Below, one piece after another: positions 8,899-17,940 of a stretch of 64,000 nt of DNA. This stretch comes from Saprospiraceae bacterium. Its GTDB lineage: Bacteria > Bacteroidota > Bacteroidia > Chitinophagales > Saprospiraceae. The stretch's first letter is position 1. Every line of letters begins with the position of its first letter. Location: contig JAQXDE010000064.1 of NCBI GenBank assembly GCA_029251525.1, positions 1 through 64,000 on the forward strand, written 5' to 3'. Made by a program: the position numbers and the translations under genes. The notes below the pieces were generated by a model that made no database searches, was not told the DNA's origin, and saw only the letters and a list, made by a program, of their open reading frames with translations.

Positions 8899-9573
8899 AT
8901 TAAGTTTCTATTTTATAGTTAGATGCAATTTTAGGTTGGCAAGATGTAAAAGTAAGGAGAATGTTTTCTAATGAATATTGCACGAGCAAATTATTTTGAA
9001 AACAATTTTTCGAAGTTTGTCGAAGAAAATATATTTTTAACTTTTATAGCAATGAACTAACTTTTTCAACTTCAAAATATGACGAGAGAATTACAACAAC
9101 ATCCTCAAGTTGTAGTAATACCTTTTCATTCTCATCTACCAATCAAAAATGGATAAATTGAACCTTTGGATAAATCATAACACTACATTTCCAAAAACCA
9201 TTGGAGTGTTTTATTGAGAAGCTATTGGATTAAAGTTAAATTAGTTTTTAAGCACAATGGCCATTTCTTAAAAGACATAAACCACCATCTTACGAGTTTT
9301 CACCTTAGCATATTTAAAAAACAATATAGAATCCGAAGTTGGAATAATTAAGATTTTACCTTTGAATATAGATTTTGTAAAAATATCTTTGATGTATTTT
9401 TACAAGATATAGGCATTAGTAACAGTATATTTATACTGTGTATATTTATCCAGAAGTGATTCGTGAAATGCTGATTTATGAGGAGTAAATTTTATCTATT
9501 GCCTTTAAATTTAAACCTAAATGAATATTCACAAGATGACTTTAAGTCACCTTGTGAATAATTAATAACTTTA
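8899..9573. other. 675-bp gene-free stretch, possibly holding decayed coding sequence
   Basis: No ORF of normal size is present. On the plus strand short peptides run one after another in shifting frames: MTRELQQHPQVVVIPFHSH from 9079, then MDKLNLWINHNTTFPKTIG from about 9150 in another frame, then a His-rich stretch around 9255-9350 (KDINHHLTSFHLSIFKKQY). Each reads like protein and each ends in a stop, which suggests a degraded gene, but I recognise none of them. Chance ORFs in AT-rich DNA are the alternative. Confidence 0.25.
9527..9559 (-). terminator. Likely dapD terminator hairpin
   Basis: A 16-bp inverted repeat with one mismatch (ATTCACAAGATGACTT against the arm ending at 9559) lies just after the dapD stop codon in the direction of dapD transcription. 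The U-run is weak (TATTCATTT), so termination may be partial. Confidence 0.6.
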
Positions 9574-10392
9574 CTATACTGCCACGCTGTGATCTCTCAA
9601 TGCATCATTCAATGATGTCTTCTTATCCGTACTTTCTTTTCTCTGACCAATGATTAAGGCACAAGCAACCTGGTAATCACCTGCTGGGAAATTCTTAGTG
9701 TATGTTCCTGGAATAACAACTGACCTTGGCGGAACAACTCCTCGATGTGTTACAGGTGTATCCTCTGTTACGTCAATGATATGAGTTGATTTTGTCAAGA
9801 CAACATTTGCTCCAAGTACCGCTTCTTTACCTACTCGAACTCCTTCAACAATGATACTTCGTGAACCGATAAAACAATTATCTTCGATAATCGTCGGTGT
9901 TGCTTGCAATGGTTCCAATACACCTCCTATTCCAACACCCCCGCTCAAGTGAACATTTTCCCCAATTTGACCACATGATCCAACAGTTGCCCAAGTATCA
10001 ACCATCGTTCCTTTCCCAACATGAGCTCCGATGTTAACATAACTAGGCATCATTATTACACCTGGCGCAAGAAATGCACCATGTCTAGCAATTGCATGGG
10101 GCACAACCCTAACACCCAATTCTTTATATCCTTTTTTCAACGGAATTTTATCATGAAATTCGAACATCCCCACTTCCAATGTTTCCATTTGTTGAATTGG
10201 GAAATACATCACAACTGCTTTTTTTACCCAATCATTTACTTTCCAATCTCCATCAATAGTTGGCTCCGCTACCCTAAGTTTACCTTTATCAAGGTGTTCA
10301 ATAACTTCTCGGATAGCTTCTTTAGTTGGTTTTCCGTGAAGAAGGTCTCTATTTTCCCAAGCTTGTTCAATAGTGTTTTGTAAATCGTTCAT
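9574..10392 (-). CDS. dapD: 2,3,4,5-tetrahydropyridine-2,6-dicarboxylate N-succinyltransferase
   Basis: DapD transfers succinyl from succinyl-CoA to tetrahydrodipicolinate, a step of the lysine and meso-diaminopimelate pathway. At 272 aa it has the family's normal length. The N-terminal helical part is followed by the family core VRVVPHAIARHGAFLAPGV and then the left-handed beta-helix of hexapeptide repeats (VNIGAHVGKGTMVDTWATVG, GVGIGGVLEP, FIGSRSIIVEGVRVG, VLGANVVLTKST). The ATG at 10392 is the natural start. The gene appears monocistronic, with a hairpin after the stop. The end product feeds peptidoglycan synthesis as well as lysine. Confidence 0.97.
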   Translation of the reverse strand: MNDLQNTIEQAWENRDLLHGKPTKEAIREVIEHLDKGKLRVAEPTIDGDWKVNDWVKKAVVMYFPIQQMETLEVGMFEFHDKIPLKKGYKELGVRVVPHAIARHGAFLAPGVIMMPSYVNIGAHVGKGTMVDTWATVGSCGQIGENVHLSGGVGIGGVLEPLQATPTIIEDNCFIGSRSIIVEGVRVGKEAVLGANVVLTKSTHIIDVTEDTPVTHRGVVPPRSVVIPGTYTKNFPAGDYQVACALIIGQRKESTDKKTSLNDALRDHSVAV

Positions 10393-10475
10393 TTTAAAAT
10401 TTGTATAATTTCGTTATGATTTAAAAATAGGTTTATTTGTTACAAATAATATTTACATTTTTTAAAAAAATGATT

Positions 10476-11141
10476 TCAATTGAAAAAACTAAATGCAATA
10501 AACTGAGTTGCCAATCCTACTAAATATCCTCCGTACAAATCTTTTGGCTCATGGGCATCCAAAATTAAACGGGACGTTCCGACTATTCCACAAATTAAAA
10601 TTGTAGTTATCAATAATCCGAAAAGACTCACTTCTATCACTCCAAAGATTCCAGTATTACACACAAAAGGAAACAATTCTGATCGTTGAATCGTGATCAA
10701 TACCATTCCTAAAAATCCTCCTGTTCCTAAAGCGTGTAAACTAATTTTAGAAAAAAGAGTAATAAAAAATGCCAAAAATAATCCAATCACAGCACCCAAA
10801 AAACAAGCCTTAAATTCGATTGGTATTTCTGGACTTCTATAAATTAAATAATAAGTAGAAATATAAAAAACTCCTGTAACAATGAAAGGGCCAATACGAT
10901 CTTCCGCATTTTTCAATTCGAGAGATGGAATTAGTTTTAATGCTTTCATCATTAAAACTGATATGATTGGAATAAAAAAAGTAGAAAAGAAAACCATTAG
11001 AATATTTCTCATTCCACCTTTTACACTGTTCGTCCCAAATAAATGTGGATCAACAGAAAGTAAAATAAGTAGCATGTAGGTGACCATCAATAAAGGATGG
11101 AACGCGATAGAAAAAAAATATGCGATAGTTTTTAGTAACAT
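10476..11141 (-). CDS. Integral membrane protein with PAP2-phosphatase-like motifs
   Basis: This 221-residue protein has about six hydrophobic segments. Two conserved stretches match the phosphatidic acid phosphatase (PAP2) superfamily. KISLHALGTGGFLG (mid-protein) stands in place of the PSGH motif. SRLILDAHEPKDLYGGYLVG near the C-terminus has exactly the SR-x5-H-x3-D spacing of the third PAP2 motif. The first PAP2 motif (K-x6-RP) is not obvious; LELKNAEDRIGP sits in its place. It could be a lipid or undecaprenyl-phosphate phosphatase, or a non-catalytic relative. It lies 29 bases downstream of the CotH-like gene, so the two may be co-transcribed. Confidence 0.6.
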   Translation of the reverse strand: MLLKTIAYFFSIAFHPLLMVTYMLLILLSVDPHLFGTNSVKGGMRNILMVFFSTFFIPIISVLMMKALKLIPSLELKNAEDRIGPFIVTGVFYISTYYLIYRSPEIPIEFKACFLGAVIGLFLAFFITLFSKISLHALGTGGFLGMVLITIQRSELFPFVCNTGIFGVIEVSLFGLLITTILICGIVGTSRLILDAHEPKDLYGGYLVGLATQFIAFSFFN

Positions 11142-11170
11142 TTACCTTTTATTTTAAAAAGGTAAAATTA

Positions 11171-12286
11171 TCATTTTTTAGGACAAAGTTTGGTCAATTC
11201 TGTAGCCATATTTTCCTCATCTTCTAAAATTTCGTAAAAAGATTTTAAATATTTAATTACATCTTTCCTACAACGCCTATTTAGTAGATTAAATTCTTTT
11301 ACCAATCGAAGAGTTGCTTTTTTTTGGTTTATAAAATGGCTTGCTACTTCTTTCATTTCTTCATCTGAATACATTTTACCTAAAAACACCCGTTGCCTCG
11401 TACTTTTTAGTTTGTAGTCTGGATTTGGGATAGCATATTTTGCCGAAACCAAACCTGAAAAATCAAAATCGTAAGGGAAAGTGCAAAGAAGACTATTTGG
11501 TTCAGGGCGTAATAATTTTACATTCCTCATATACCTCGTACTCCAGTCTGCATTTCCAATCATACATTGAAACAAAGCGTGAACAGTACCATTATAAGTA
11601 TCAATAGAGTCTTGAGCACAATATTTTTTTTCAACAATTTTCGAATCCGTCCGTCGAGCTAATTCATAATCATCTTCAAGGAGTATTCCGATACGTTCAA
11701 ACATCTTTTTACCACTACCTGATTGAACATAATTAATTTTTACCAATTGGGCACGTAGACTATATGGAGAGTGAAGATTATAAATCTTATATATTAAATA
11801 CTCTTTTAGTATATTTCGTTTTGCTTCTTTTTTATTGTCAAGACAATGTGAGACCAATTTAAGCGAATTATGTTTCCGAGAAAGTCCCATTTTTTTCAAA
11901 CCTTTTTTCTTAAACTTTAATCGTAAAGGAGGAAACTGACAAACTTTTCTCCTATACTTTCCTCTAGGTTTGATTTCAACTTTAAGGTCAACTATTTCTA
12001 AGTCTTTATTCCTAAAATAAATATTCCCTGGAATATACTCAACCGATTTTTTCTTATGAAAAAGTAACGAATCAAAATTAGCTTCTAAAGTCATTTCGAA
12101 AATTTCATCTTTTGCCATGAAATCAAAAATACTTTCTTTCTTTATTAATCTTTCATTCTTGAGTGAATCGACTTTTATTACCTGGTGATTCATCGACTTC
12201 CTTATATGGAAATCTTCAAAAGTATTTTTTTGCGAAAAAAAAAAGAAGGGAAATAAAAGAAAAAACAGAAAGTATTGGTTTTTCAT
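11171..12286 (-). CDS. Secreted CotH-kinase-like protein
   Basis: The protein starts with a Sec signal (MKNQYFLFFLLFPFFFFSQ). The body has the layout of CotH-type atypical kinases: LRLKFKKKGLKKMGLSRKHNSLKLVSHC with conserved lysines, an N-terminal-lobe strand FERIGILLEDDYELARR, then MIGNADWSTRYMRNVKLL and TFPYDFDFSGLV, which correspond to the catalytic D-W-S...N and the metal-binding D-x-D of CotH. It lacks a T9SS sorting tail, unlike the CotH protein at 48.7-50.9 kb. CotH proteins phosphorylate secreted proteins in spore formers, but the substrate here is unknown. The assignment rests on motif pattern, so a related uncharacterised Bacteroidota family is possible. Confidence 0.6.
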   Translation of the reverse strand: MKNQYFLFFLLFPFFFFSQKNTFEDFHIRKSMNHQVIKVDSLKNERLIKKESIFDFMAKDEIFEMTLEANFDSLLFHKKKSVEYIPGNIYFRNKDLEIVDLKVEIKPRGKYRRKVCQFPPLRLKFKKKGLKKMGLSRKHNSLKLVSHCLDNKKEAKRNILKEYLIYKIYNLHSPYSLRAQLVKINYVQSGSGKKMFERIGILLEDDYELARRTDSKIVEKKYCAQDSIDTYNGTVHALFQCMIGNADWSTRYMRNVKLLRPEPNSLLCTFPYDFDFSGLVSAKYAIPNPDYKLKSTRQRVFLGKMYSDEEMKEVASHFINQKKATLRLVKEFNLLNRRCRKDVIKYLKSFYEILEDEENMATELTKLCPKK

Positions 12287-12498
12287 CCTTAATTTTTATA
12301 TGTACAGAAGTTCTAGTTTATTGTTTCTTTTTGGAGAACTCTTCAAAAATAATCATAAAAACTAAAAGTTTTGTTATTGAAAAGGTATTATTTTATTGTA
12401 ATTTGCTCTGCTGTTTTTATTATTTCTTTTTTAAATTAATACGTGTGCAATTTTATATCATATTTAGATCACCTATTTTATCTTAGAATTACTTTTTC

Positions 12499-13629
12499 AT
12501 GCCACTAAATAAATGGATTATACTAATTGTCGTTTTTACTTTTTCTAGCTGTGGAAATAAAAAAACAACAAGCCCAATTTCTTCTCAGGAAGTTAATGAC
12601 TATAATGATCCTGTTATCCGCTACCCAAAAAACATCATTTTAATGATTGGAGATGGAATGGGTATTGCTCAAATCACTGCCTCAATGTATCTTAATAGAA
12701 AAGGATCTTATCTCGAACAATTTCCTGTTGTTGGCTTTCAAAAAACATTTTCGGGGGATAATATAATTACTGATTCTGCAGCAGGTGCTACTGCCATGGC
12801 TTGTGGAGTTAAGACGTATAACAATGCGATTGGAGTTGATATGGATACTCTTCCTGTTCAATCTATTTTGGAGTTATCCGAAAAAAATGGATTGGCAACA
12901 GGATTGATTGTTACTTCTCCGGTCACACATGCAACACCTGCCTCTTTTATTTCTCATGTAGCTCACAGACAATTTATGGAAGAAATCGCTTTGGGTTTTA
13001 TGGATACAAAAATTGATTTTTTAGTCGGTGGAGGAAAAAGATACTTTGATAGACGAGAGTCTGATGATAGGGATTTATATCAAGAACTCAAAGATGATGG
13101 GTACTATGTAAATGATTATTTCAAAAAAGATATTTTTGAAACTTATATAAATCCAAAGAAAAATTTTGTTTTTTTTACTGGTGATGATGATCCGCCACAC
13201 GCTAAAAATGGCCGAAAGTATCTTCCTTATATTTCATCTAAAGGGGCTACTTTTCTGAGAAAAAGAAATACAAAAGGCTTTTTCTTGATGATCGAAGGTT
13301 CCCAGATTGATTGGGGTGGACATCAAAATGATGCCTCATGGTTAATTTCAGAAATGAATGATTTTAATACGGCGATTGGAAGAATATTAAAATTTGCCAA
13401 AAAAGAAGAAGAAACTTTAGTAATAGTTACGGCTGATCATGAATGTGGAGGATTTTCTATAAATAATGGATCAACAAAAAATGAGCTCGTTACTGCATTT
13501 ACAAATAACGGGCATACAGCTGACATGGTACCTGTTTTTGCGTTTGGTCCACAATCAGAATTATTTAATGGCATATACGATAATACAGAAATTTTTGAAA
13601 AAATGAAAAAAGCATTACGTTTTGAATAG
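12499..13629 (+). CDS. Alkaline phosphatase, probable lipoprotein
   Basis: This is an alkaline phosphatase superfamily phosphomonoesterase, which releases phosphate outside the cytoplasmic membrane. MPLNKWIILIVVFTFSSC is a lipoprotein signal with lipobox FSSC. Zinc and magnesium ligands are visible: IGDGMG near residue 51, the nucleophile Ser93 in DSAAGATAMACG, THATPASF, EGSQIDWGGHQND, TADHECGGF and a final GHT. At 376 aa it is a short form without the crown insertions of E. coli PhoA. It is divergent from the CotH-like gene. I see no recognisable phosphate-starvation box. Confidence 0.95.
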   Translation: MPLNKWIILIVVFTFSSCGNKKTTSPISSQEVNDYNDPVIRYPKNIILMIGDGMGIAQITASMYLNRKGSYLEQFPVVGFQKTFSGDNIITDSAAGATAMACGVKTYNNAIGVDMDTLPVQSILELSEKNGLATGLIVTSPVTHATPASFISHVAHRQFMEEIALGFMDTKIDFLVGGGKRYFDRRESDDRDLYQELKDDGYYVNDYFKKDIFETYINPKKNFVFFTGDDDPPHAKNGRKYLPYISSKGATFLRKRNTKGFFLMIEGSQIDWGGHQNDASWLISEMNDFNTAIGRILKFAKKEEETLVIVTADHECGGFSINNGSTKNELVTAFTNNGHTADMVPVFAFGPQSELFNGIYDNTEIFEKMKKALRFE

Positions 13630-13638
13630 AAAACACAA

Positions 13639-13670
13639 AACTGATTACATACCTGAGTAAATAATCAGTT
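13639..13670. terminator. Hairpin between convergent genes
   Basis: A 9-bp perfect inverted repeat (AACTGATTA / TAATCAGTT) with a 14-base loop lies between the stop codons of the phosphatase and the lipocalin-like gene. The following sequence is only moderately U-rich (CTCTATTTTG), so it is a weak terminator in the plus direction. Confidence 0.45.
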
Positions 13671-13694
13671 CTCTATTTTGAAATAGAATATATA

Positions 13695-14195
13695 TTATCT
13701 TATTACTGAATTGTTCAAAGGCAATATGTTTTTACTAAAGTTCAGTACATTAACTTCTGTGCAAAAAATATTATCCAATCCTGCTTCTTGGATATTTAAT
13801 TCTAATTCTATACTTTCCTCCTCCAATTTATTAATTTTAATAAAGTGTGACTGAAGACCATTCTTTGGCATCAAGATTAAACTATAGTTATCATCAGTGA
13901 TATCCCAATTTCCAACTTCCATTGTTTCATTATCCCCACTTCCATATATTTTAGAATACGTTCCATTTTTATCGAATTGGAATTTCAAAAAAGCATTTTT
14001 AACAATAATGATTTCCTCGCATGCATGAATGTTATCGACAATTTGGTATGCAAAGTTAGTATAAGACCATTCGCCTATTAAGGCAATCAATGTTGTTTCT
14101 TTGCAATTTTCAGTAGAAGTAGAATCTCCATTATTTGCTAAAAATACATTCATATTCGAAATAAAAATCACAGCAATTAATAACATCTTTTCCAT
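13695..14195 (-). CDS. Small secreted lipocalin-like protein
   Basis: This 166-residue protein has a Sec signal ending near residue 20 (MEKMLLIAVIFISNMNVFLA). The mature part resembles lipocalin-like domains of Bacteroidota: LIGEWSYTNFAY near the start (the L-x-G-x-W element), then alternating beta strands with FDKNGTYSKIY and GNWDITDDNYSLILMP. Three cysteines remain in the mature part. A ligand cannot be predicted. It stands alone, convergent with the phosphatase. Confidence 0.6.
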   Translation of the reverse strand: MEKMLLIAVIFISNMNVFLANNGDSTSTENCKETTLIALIGEWSYTNFAYQIVDNIHACEEIIIVKNAFLKFQFDKNGTYSKIYGSGDNETMEVGNWDITDDNYSLILMPKNGLQSHFIKINKLEEESIELELNIQEAGLDNIFCTEVNVLNFSKNILPLNNSVIR

Positions 14196-14693
14196 TTTAA
14201 GTTTTCTTTTCCTTTGGTTTATAAAAAGTAAGTATTGTAAGGTGTATTGTTTTCTTTACTGACTTAAAGTTACATCCACAACTACTATAATCTTTGTTCG
14301 TTCGACAGTTAAGTAGATTTATTCGATGAATTAAAAAACAAAAATATAAAACCCTTGTTTTTGCTAAAAAGTTTACCTAAACCGAATAAAATTTTGAATA
14401 CACTTTAATTAATATCCATAATTATATTTTAAATGTTGCAAAAGAGGTACATTTAAAATATAATTTTACAAAAAATTAATATTAGGTCTTAAATATTCAA
14501 CTAATTAAGAACAAATAGTTGATTGTTTTTTTTCCGTCCCTTTGCAACTCAAATACACATTAAAAATGATGTAGAGTTCTAAATGGTTATAGCTAATAAA
14601 TTAGAGAATAGACGAAATGATGTAATATTTTGTTACAATAGTTTAAATCGTTATCCAATTACAACTGCAACAGGATTCAAATTAATTAATTTT
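14196..14693. other. 498-bp gene-free stretch with a perfect 17-bp inverted repeat
   Basis: No ORF is supported here. The main structure is a perfect inverted repeat, AATTATATTTTAAATGT at 14420-14436 and its complement at 14449-14465, around a 12-base loop. It contains only one G-C pair per stem and is not followed by a U-run on the minus strand, so it is an unlikely terminator for the hydroxyproline operon that ends at 14694. It might be a protein-binding site or a small-RNA end. Confidence 0.5.
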
Positions 14694-15944
14694 CTAATTG
14701 AACCGATCTGGATTTAAAGTTGGATGGGTAATTTGTGGTGTTTCATTTGAAATAATTTGAGAAATGATTTTACCTGTAGCTGGCCCTAGACTCATTCCTA
14801 CCATTGCGTGACCTGCAGCCACAGTCAAGTTTTCATAATTTTTTAATCTACCAAGATAAGGCATTCCATCTGGGGAGCAAGGCCTTAATCCAGACCATGG
14901 CTGAATATTTCTAAAATCATAATTTCTAAATGCTGGGAAATAATCTGGAACCGCTTTTATAATTCCTTTAACTCTTCGTGGATTTATTCGATCGTTAATT
15001 CCTGCAATTTCTAGGGTTCCTGCAAATCGCAAGTCGTCTGCCATTGGAGTCACGGCTACTTTTGCCTCCGATAGAAGATAAGGATGAGAGGGTTTTATTT
15101 CAGGATTAGTTAAAGTAATATTGTATCCTTTTGCAGCCTGAATTGGAATATTTATATTCAAATTCTTCACCAAACCTGGTGCCCAGGATCCACTTGTAAT
15201 TAAAAATTCATCCGCAGTGAATTCTCCCTTTGATGTATCTATTTTTGTTATTTTATTTTTAGAAAAAAACAATTTTTCCACTTCTGTTTCAAAATGGATA
15301 GCTACTCGATTATTTTTTTTCATATAATCGCGCAGACATTGCATAAATAAGTGTGGATATAAATGTGAATCCCCAGGATAGTAAACCGACCCTAAAACAT
15401 TCATTTTTAAATGTGGATCAAGTGCTTGGGTTTCCTCTGCAGAAAGGTGTTCAACTTTTACTCCGATTTTATTAGCGATCTCACTTTCTATTTTTAATCC
15501 TACTTCGCCTTTTTTAGTTCTATACAAATCAACCAAGCCTTTCTCTTCAAATGCGAACTCAAAACCATCTTTTTTTGAAAAATCTTGATAAATACTTTTA
15601 CTCAACCAAGCCATGTCTCGTAATACTGTTTTTGCATTATCCACATGTCGATGAGTAGCTGCTCGGTAAAACTTCCAACCCCAAGACATCAAATCAAAAT
15701 CTAATTTTGGCTTGACATAGAATGGACTTTCAGGGTTAAACATCCATCGAATTCCTTTCGAAATCATTCCAGGTTGCGCCAAAGGAATAACATGACTCGG
15801 GCAAATATATCCTGCATTTCCATAGGATGCACCATCGATCATTTTTCCTTTTTCCAAAAGAATAACCTCATGACCTGCTTCTTGTAAAAAATATGCTGAA
15901 GATAATCCAACAATTCCGCCACCGATGATAATTATTTTTTTCAT
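14694..15944 (-). CDS. FAD-dependent D-amino acid (cis-4-hydroxy-D-proline) dehydrogenase
   Basis: This 416-aa DadA-like flavoenzyme has the FAD motif IGGGIVGLSSAYFLQEAGHEV at residues 6-26 and the C-terminal segment NLTVAAGHAMVGMSLGPATGK that closes the FAD site. Within this operon it most likely oxidises cis-4-hydroxy-D-proline, the product of the epimerase encoded 11 bases upstream, to 1-pyrroline-4-hydroxy-2-carboxylate. Electrons would pass to the respiratory chain. It is the last gene of the five-gene operon. D-proline or another D-amino acid remains possible from sequence alone; the neighbours make hydroxyproline the best guess. Confidence 0.88.
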   Translation of the reverse strand: MKKIIIIGGGIVGLSSAYFLQEAGHEVILLEKGKMIDGASYGNAGYICPSHVIPLAQPGMISKGIRWMFNPESPFYVKPKLDFDLMSWGWKFYRAATHRHVDNAKTVLRDMAWLSKSIYQDFSKKDGFEFAFEEKGLVDLYRTKKGEVGLKIESEIANKIGVKVEHLSAEETQALDPHLKMNVLGSVYYPGDSHLYPHLFMQCLRDYMKKNNRVAIHFETEVEKLFFSKNKITKIDTSKGEFTADEFLITSGSWAPGLVKNLNINIPIQAAKGYNITLTNPEIKPSHPYLLSEAKVAVTPMADDLRFAGTLEIAGINDRINPRRVKGIIKAVPDYFPAFRNYDFRNIQPWSGLRPCSPDGMPYLGRLKNYENLTVAAGHAMVGMSLGPATGKIISQIISNETPQITHPTLNPDRFN

Positions 15945-15955
15945 TAGTTTATTTT

Positions 15956-16957
15956 TTAGATAACTTGAAATCCATGCGCATATGGATCATCATCATCAAT
16001 GATAATCGTATTGAATCCTGTAATTTTTGCCCAACCTTCAATGCTTGGAATAATTGCATCTATATTTCCAACCTTAGTGACATCCTCCACTCGTCCAATA
16101 AATTGACTTCCAATGATACTTTCATGCACGAATGAGTCACCTTTTTGAAGATTGCCTTTTGCTGCCCATTGAGCCATACGAGCAGAAGTTCCAGTGCCGC
16201 AGGGAGATCGGTCAATCGCTTTTTCTCCATAAAAAACTGCATTGCGTGCATCTGCATTTTCTGCCAACGTCGCACCTGTCCAAAGCATATGACTTAATCC
16301 TGAAATTGTTTCATTCTCAGGATGAACGAACGTATATTTTTCATTAATTCGTTTTCTAATAATCGGACTCCAGCGAATCAAATCTCCTGCTGTATAATCT
16401 TGAATACCAGAGAAGTTATCTTGCTTGTCAACAATGGCATAAAAATTTCCTCCATAAGAGACATCCATTTTTAGTAATCCTAAACCTGGACATTCGATTT
16501 GAATATTTTCAGCAGCAAGGTAAGATGGAATATTAGTGAGTTTAACCGACTTTACTTTTGGGCCTTCTTTTTTGTATTCGACATTGACCAAACCTGCAGG
16601 AGTTTCTAACCTCAGGTGTCCTTCTTTTTTTGGAGTGACGAGACCTTGTTCAAGGGCGATGGTGACTGTTCCAATTGTTCCGTGACCGCACATCGGTAGG
16701 CAACCACTTGTTTCAATAAATAATACGCCCACGTCATTTTGAGGATCAGTAGGAGGAAATAAAATACTGCCTGACATCATATCATGCCCTCTTGGTTCAA
16801 ACATTAAACCTTTTCGAATCCAATCATAATCTTTCAAAAAATGTTGGCGTTTTTCGCTCATATTTTTTCCTTCCAAATTCGGCCCTCCTCCTGCAACGAC
16901 TCGAACTGGATTTCCACAGGTATGTGCATCTACACAAAAAAAAGTTTTGGATGACAT
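15956..16957 (-). CDS. 4-hydroxyproline 2-epimerase (proline racemase family)
   Basis: This enzyme interconverts trans-4-hydroxy-L-proline and cis-4-hydroxy-D-proline, the entry step of the pathway. The opening FFCVDAHTCGNPVRVVAGG is the family signature. Both catalytic cysteines are present: Cys90 in MCGHGTIG and Cys253 in DRSPCGTGTSAR. The second Cys rules out a trans-3-hydroxyproline dehydratase, which carries Thr there. At 333 aa the length is normal. Proline racemase itself is the alternative, but the downstream deaminase and semialdehyde dehydrogenase make no sense for plain proline. It lies 14 bases after the reductase gene and 11 before the dehydrogenase gene. Confidence 0.93.
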   Translation of the reverse strand: MSSKTFFCVDAHTCGNPVRVVAGGGPNLEGKNMSEKRQHFLKDYDWIRKGLMFEPRGHDMMSGSILFPPTDPQNDVGVLFIETSGCLPMCGHGTIGTVTIALEQGLVTPKKEGHLRLETPAGLVNVEYKKEGPKVKSVKLTNIPSYLAAENIQIECPGLGLLKMDVSYGGNFYAIVDKQDNFSGIQDYTAGDLIRWSPIIRKRINEKYTFVHPENETISGLSHMLWTGATLAENADARNAVFYGEKAIDRSPCGTGTSARMAQWAAKGNLQKGDSFVHESIIGSQFIGRVEDVTKVGNIDAIIPSIEGWAKITGFNTIIIDDDDPYAHGFQVI

Positions 16958-16971
16958 ATATCTAAATTGTT

Positions 16972-17922
16972 TTATTTCAGTTTTTCATAAATCAATTGTG
17001 CTGTGGCTAAATCTTCCAATGCATGACCGACTGACTTAAATAGGGTAATTTCGTTTTCATTTTTTCGACCAGCCTTTTCTCCCCGACACAACTCAAATAA
17101 ATCTCCCTTAATAGTTTCTTTTTTTAAAATTTCTTGTTCTATCGGAATTGCAATGTCTCCACTTTCAAGCATACCACTATAGGTATCAATGAAAATCGAA
17201 CTTTTCAAAATAGCTTCATCATCAGCTTCACGCATATCAGGCCGATAAGCCCCAACTAAATCTAAATGTTGACCAACCTTTAAGTTTCTACCAAAAATTA
17301 AAGGAGTTGGGCTGAGTGTTGCACAAGAAATTACATCTGCCCTCTCTATTCCTTCCTCGATATTTTTTATTGGAAATATTTTTAAATTGTTATTTTTTGT
17401 ATGTTTTGTTATTTGATCAATAACTACCTTTGCCTTTTTTAAATTCCTTCCCCAAACATAAACAGTTTCAATTGGACGAACCGAAATATGGGCCCGAATC
17501 AACTCAGGTGCTAGAGCTCCCGTTCCAACTAAAAATAAAGTTTTGCTATTTTTTTTTGATAAAAAACTTGACGCTAGTGCAGAAGCTGCAGCGGTTCTTT
17601 GAGCAGTTAATTTAGTCGCATTTATTTGAGCGAGAGGCATTCCTTTCTCCGCATTAAACAAAGTATAAACCCCATGAATTGATGGTAAATTATACTTCCC
17701 ATTTTTTGGAGAAACGGTTACCATTTTAACACCTAAATATTTTCCCACTTGCCATGCTGGCATTAGCAACAAAGTTGAGTCAACACCTTCTTTTGGATTT
17801 TGATAATTATGATGGTGTCGAAAAGGAACAATATATTTTTCTTGAAAAGCCTTTCTTAAAGCTTCAATCAAAATCGGATAATCTAAATTTTCCTCTAATT
17901 GTTCCTCAGAAATATTTATCAT
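16972..17922 (-). CDS. Ornithine cyclodeaminase / mu-crystallin family reductase (possible 1-pyrroline-2-carboxylate reductase)
   Basis: I set the start at the ATG at 17922 (MINISEEQLEEN); a TTG two codons earlier is unlikely. Family landmarks are RHHHNYQNPKEG, the KYLGVKMVTVSP lysine, INATKLTAQRTAAASALAS, the Rossmann loop LFLVGTGALAPELIRAH, and later ISCATLSPTPLIFGR and DLVGAYRPDMREAD. Members include ornithine cyclodeaminase, ketimine reductases and the LhpI-type 1-pyrroline-2-carboxylate reductase found with hydroxyproline genes. In this operon reduction of a cyclic imino acid (1-pyrroline-2-carboxylate, or its 4-hydroxy form) to proline is the best inference. The standard 4-hydroxyproline route needs no such step, so its job here is open. 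Confidence 0.8.
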   Translation of the reverse strand: MINISEEQLEENLDYPILIEALRKAFQEKYIVPFRHHHNYQNPKEGVDSTLLLMPAWQVGKYLGVKMVTVSPKNGKYNLPSIHGVYTLFNAEKGMPLAQINATKLTAQRTAAASALASSFLSKKNSKTLFLVGTGALAPELIRAHISVRPIETVYVWGRNLKKAKVVIDQITKHTKNNNLKIFPIKNIEEGIERADVISCATLSPTPLIFGRNLKVGQHLDLVGAYRPDMREADDEAILKSSIFIDTYSGMLESGDIAIPIEQEILKKETIKGDLFELCRGEKAGRKNENEITLFKSVGHALEDLATAQLIYEKLK

Positions 17923-17940
17923 AAACAATGAATTCTGGTA

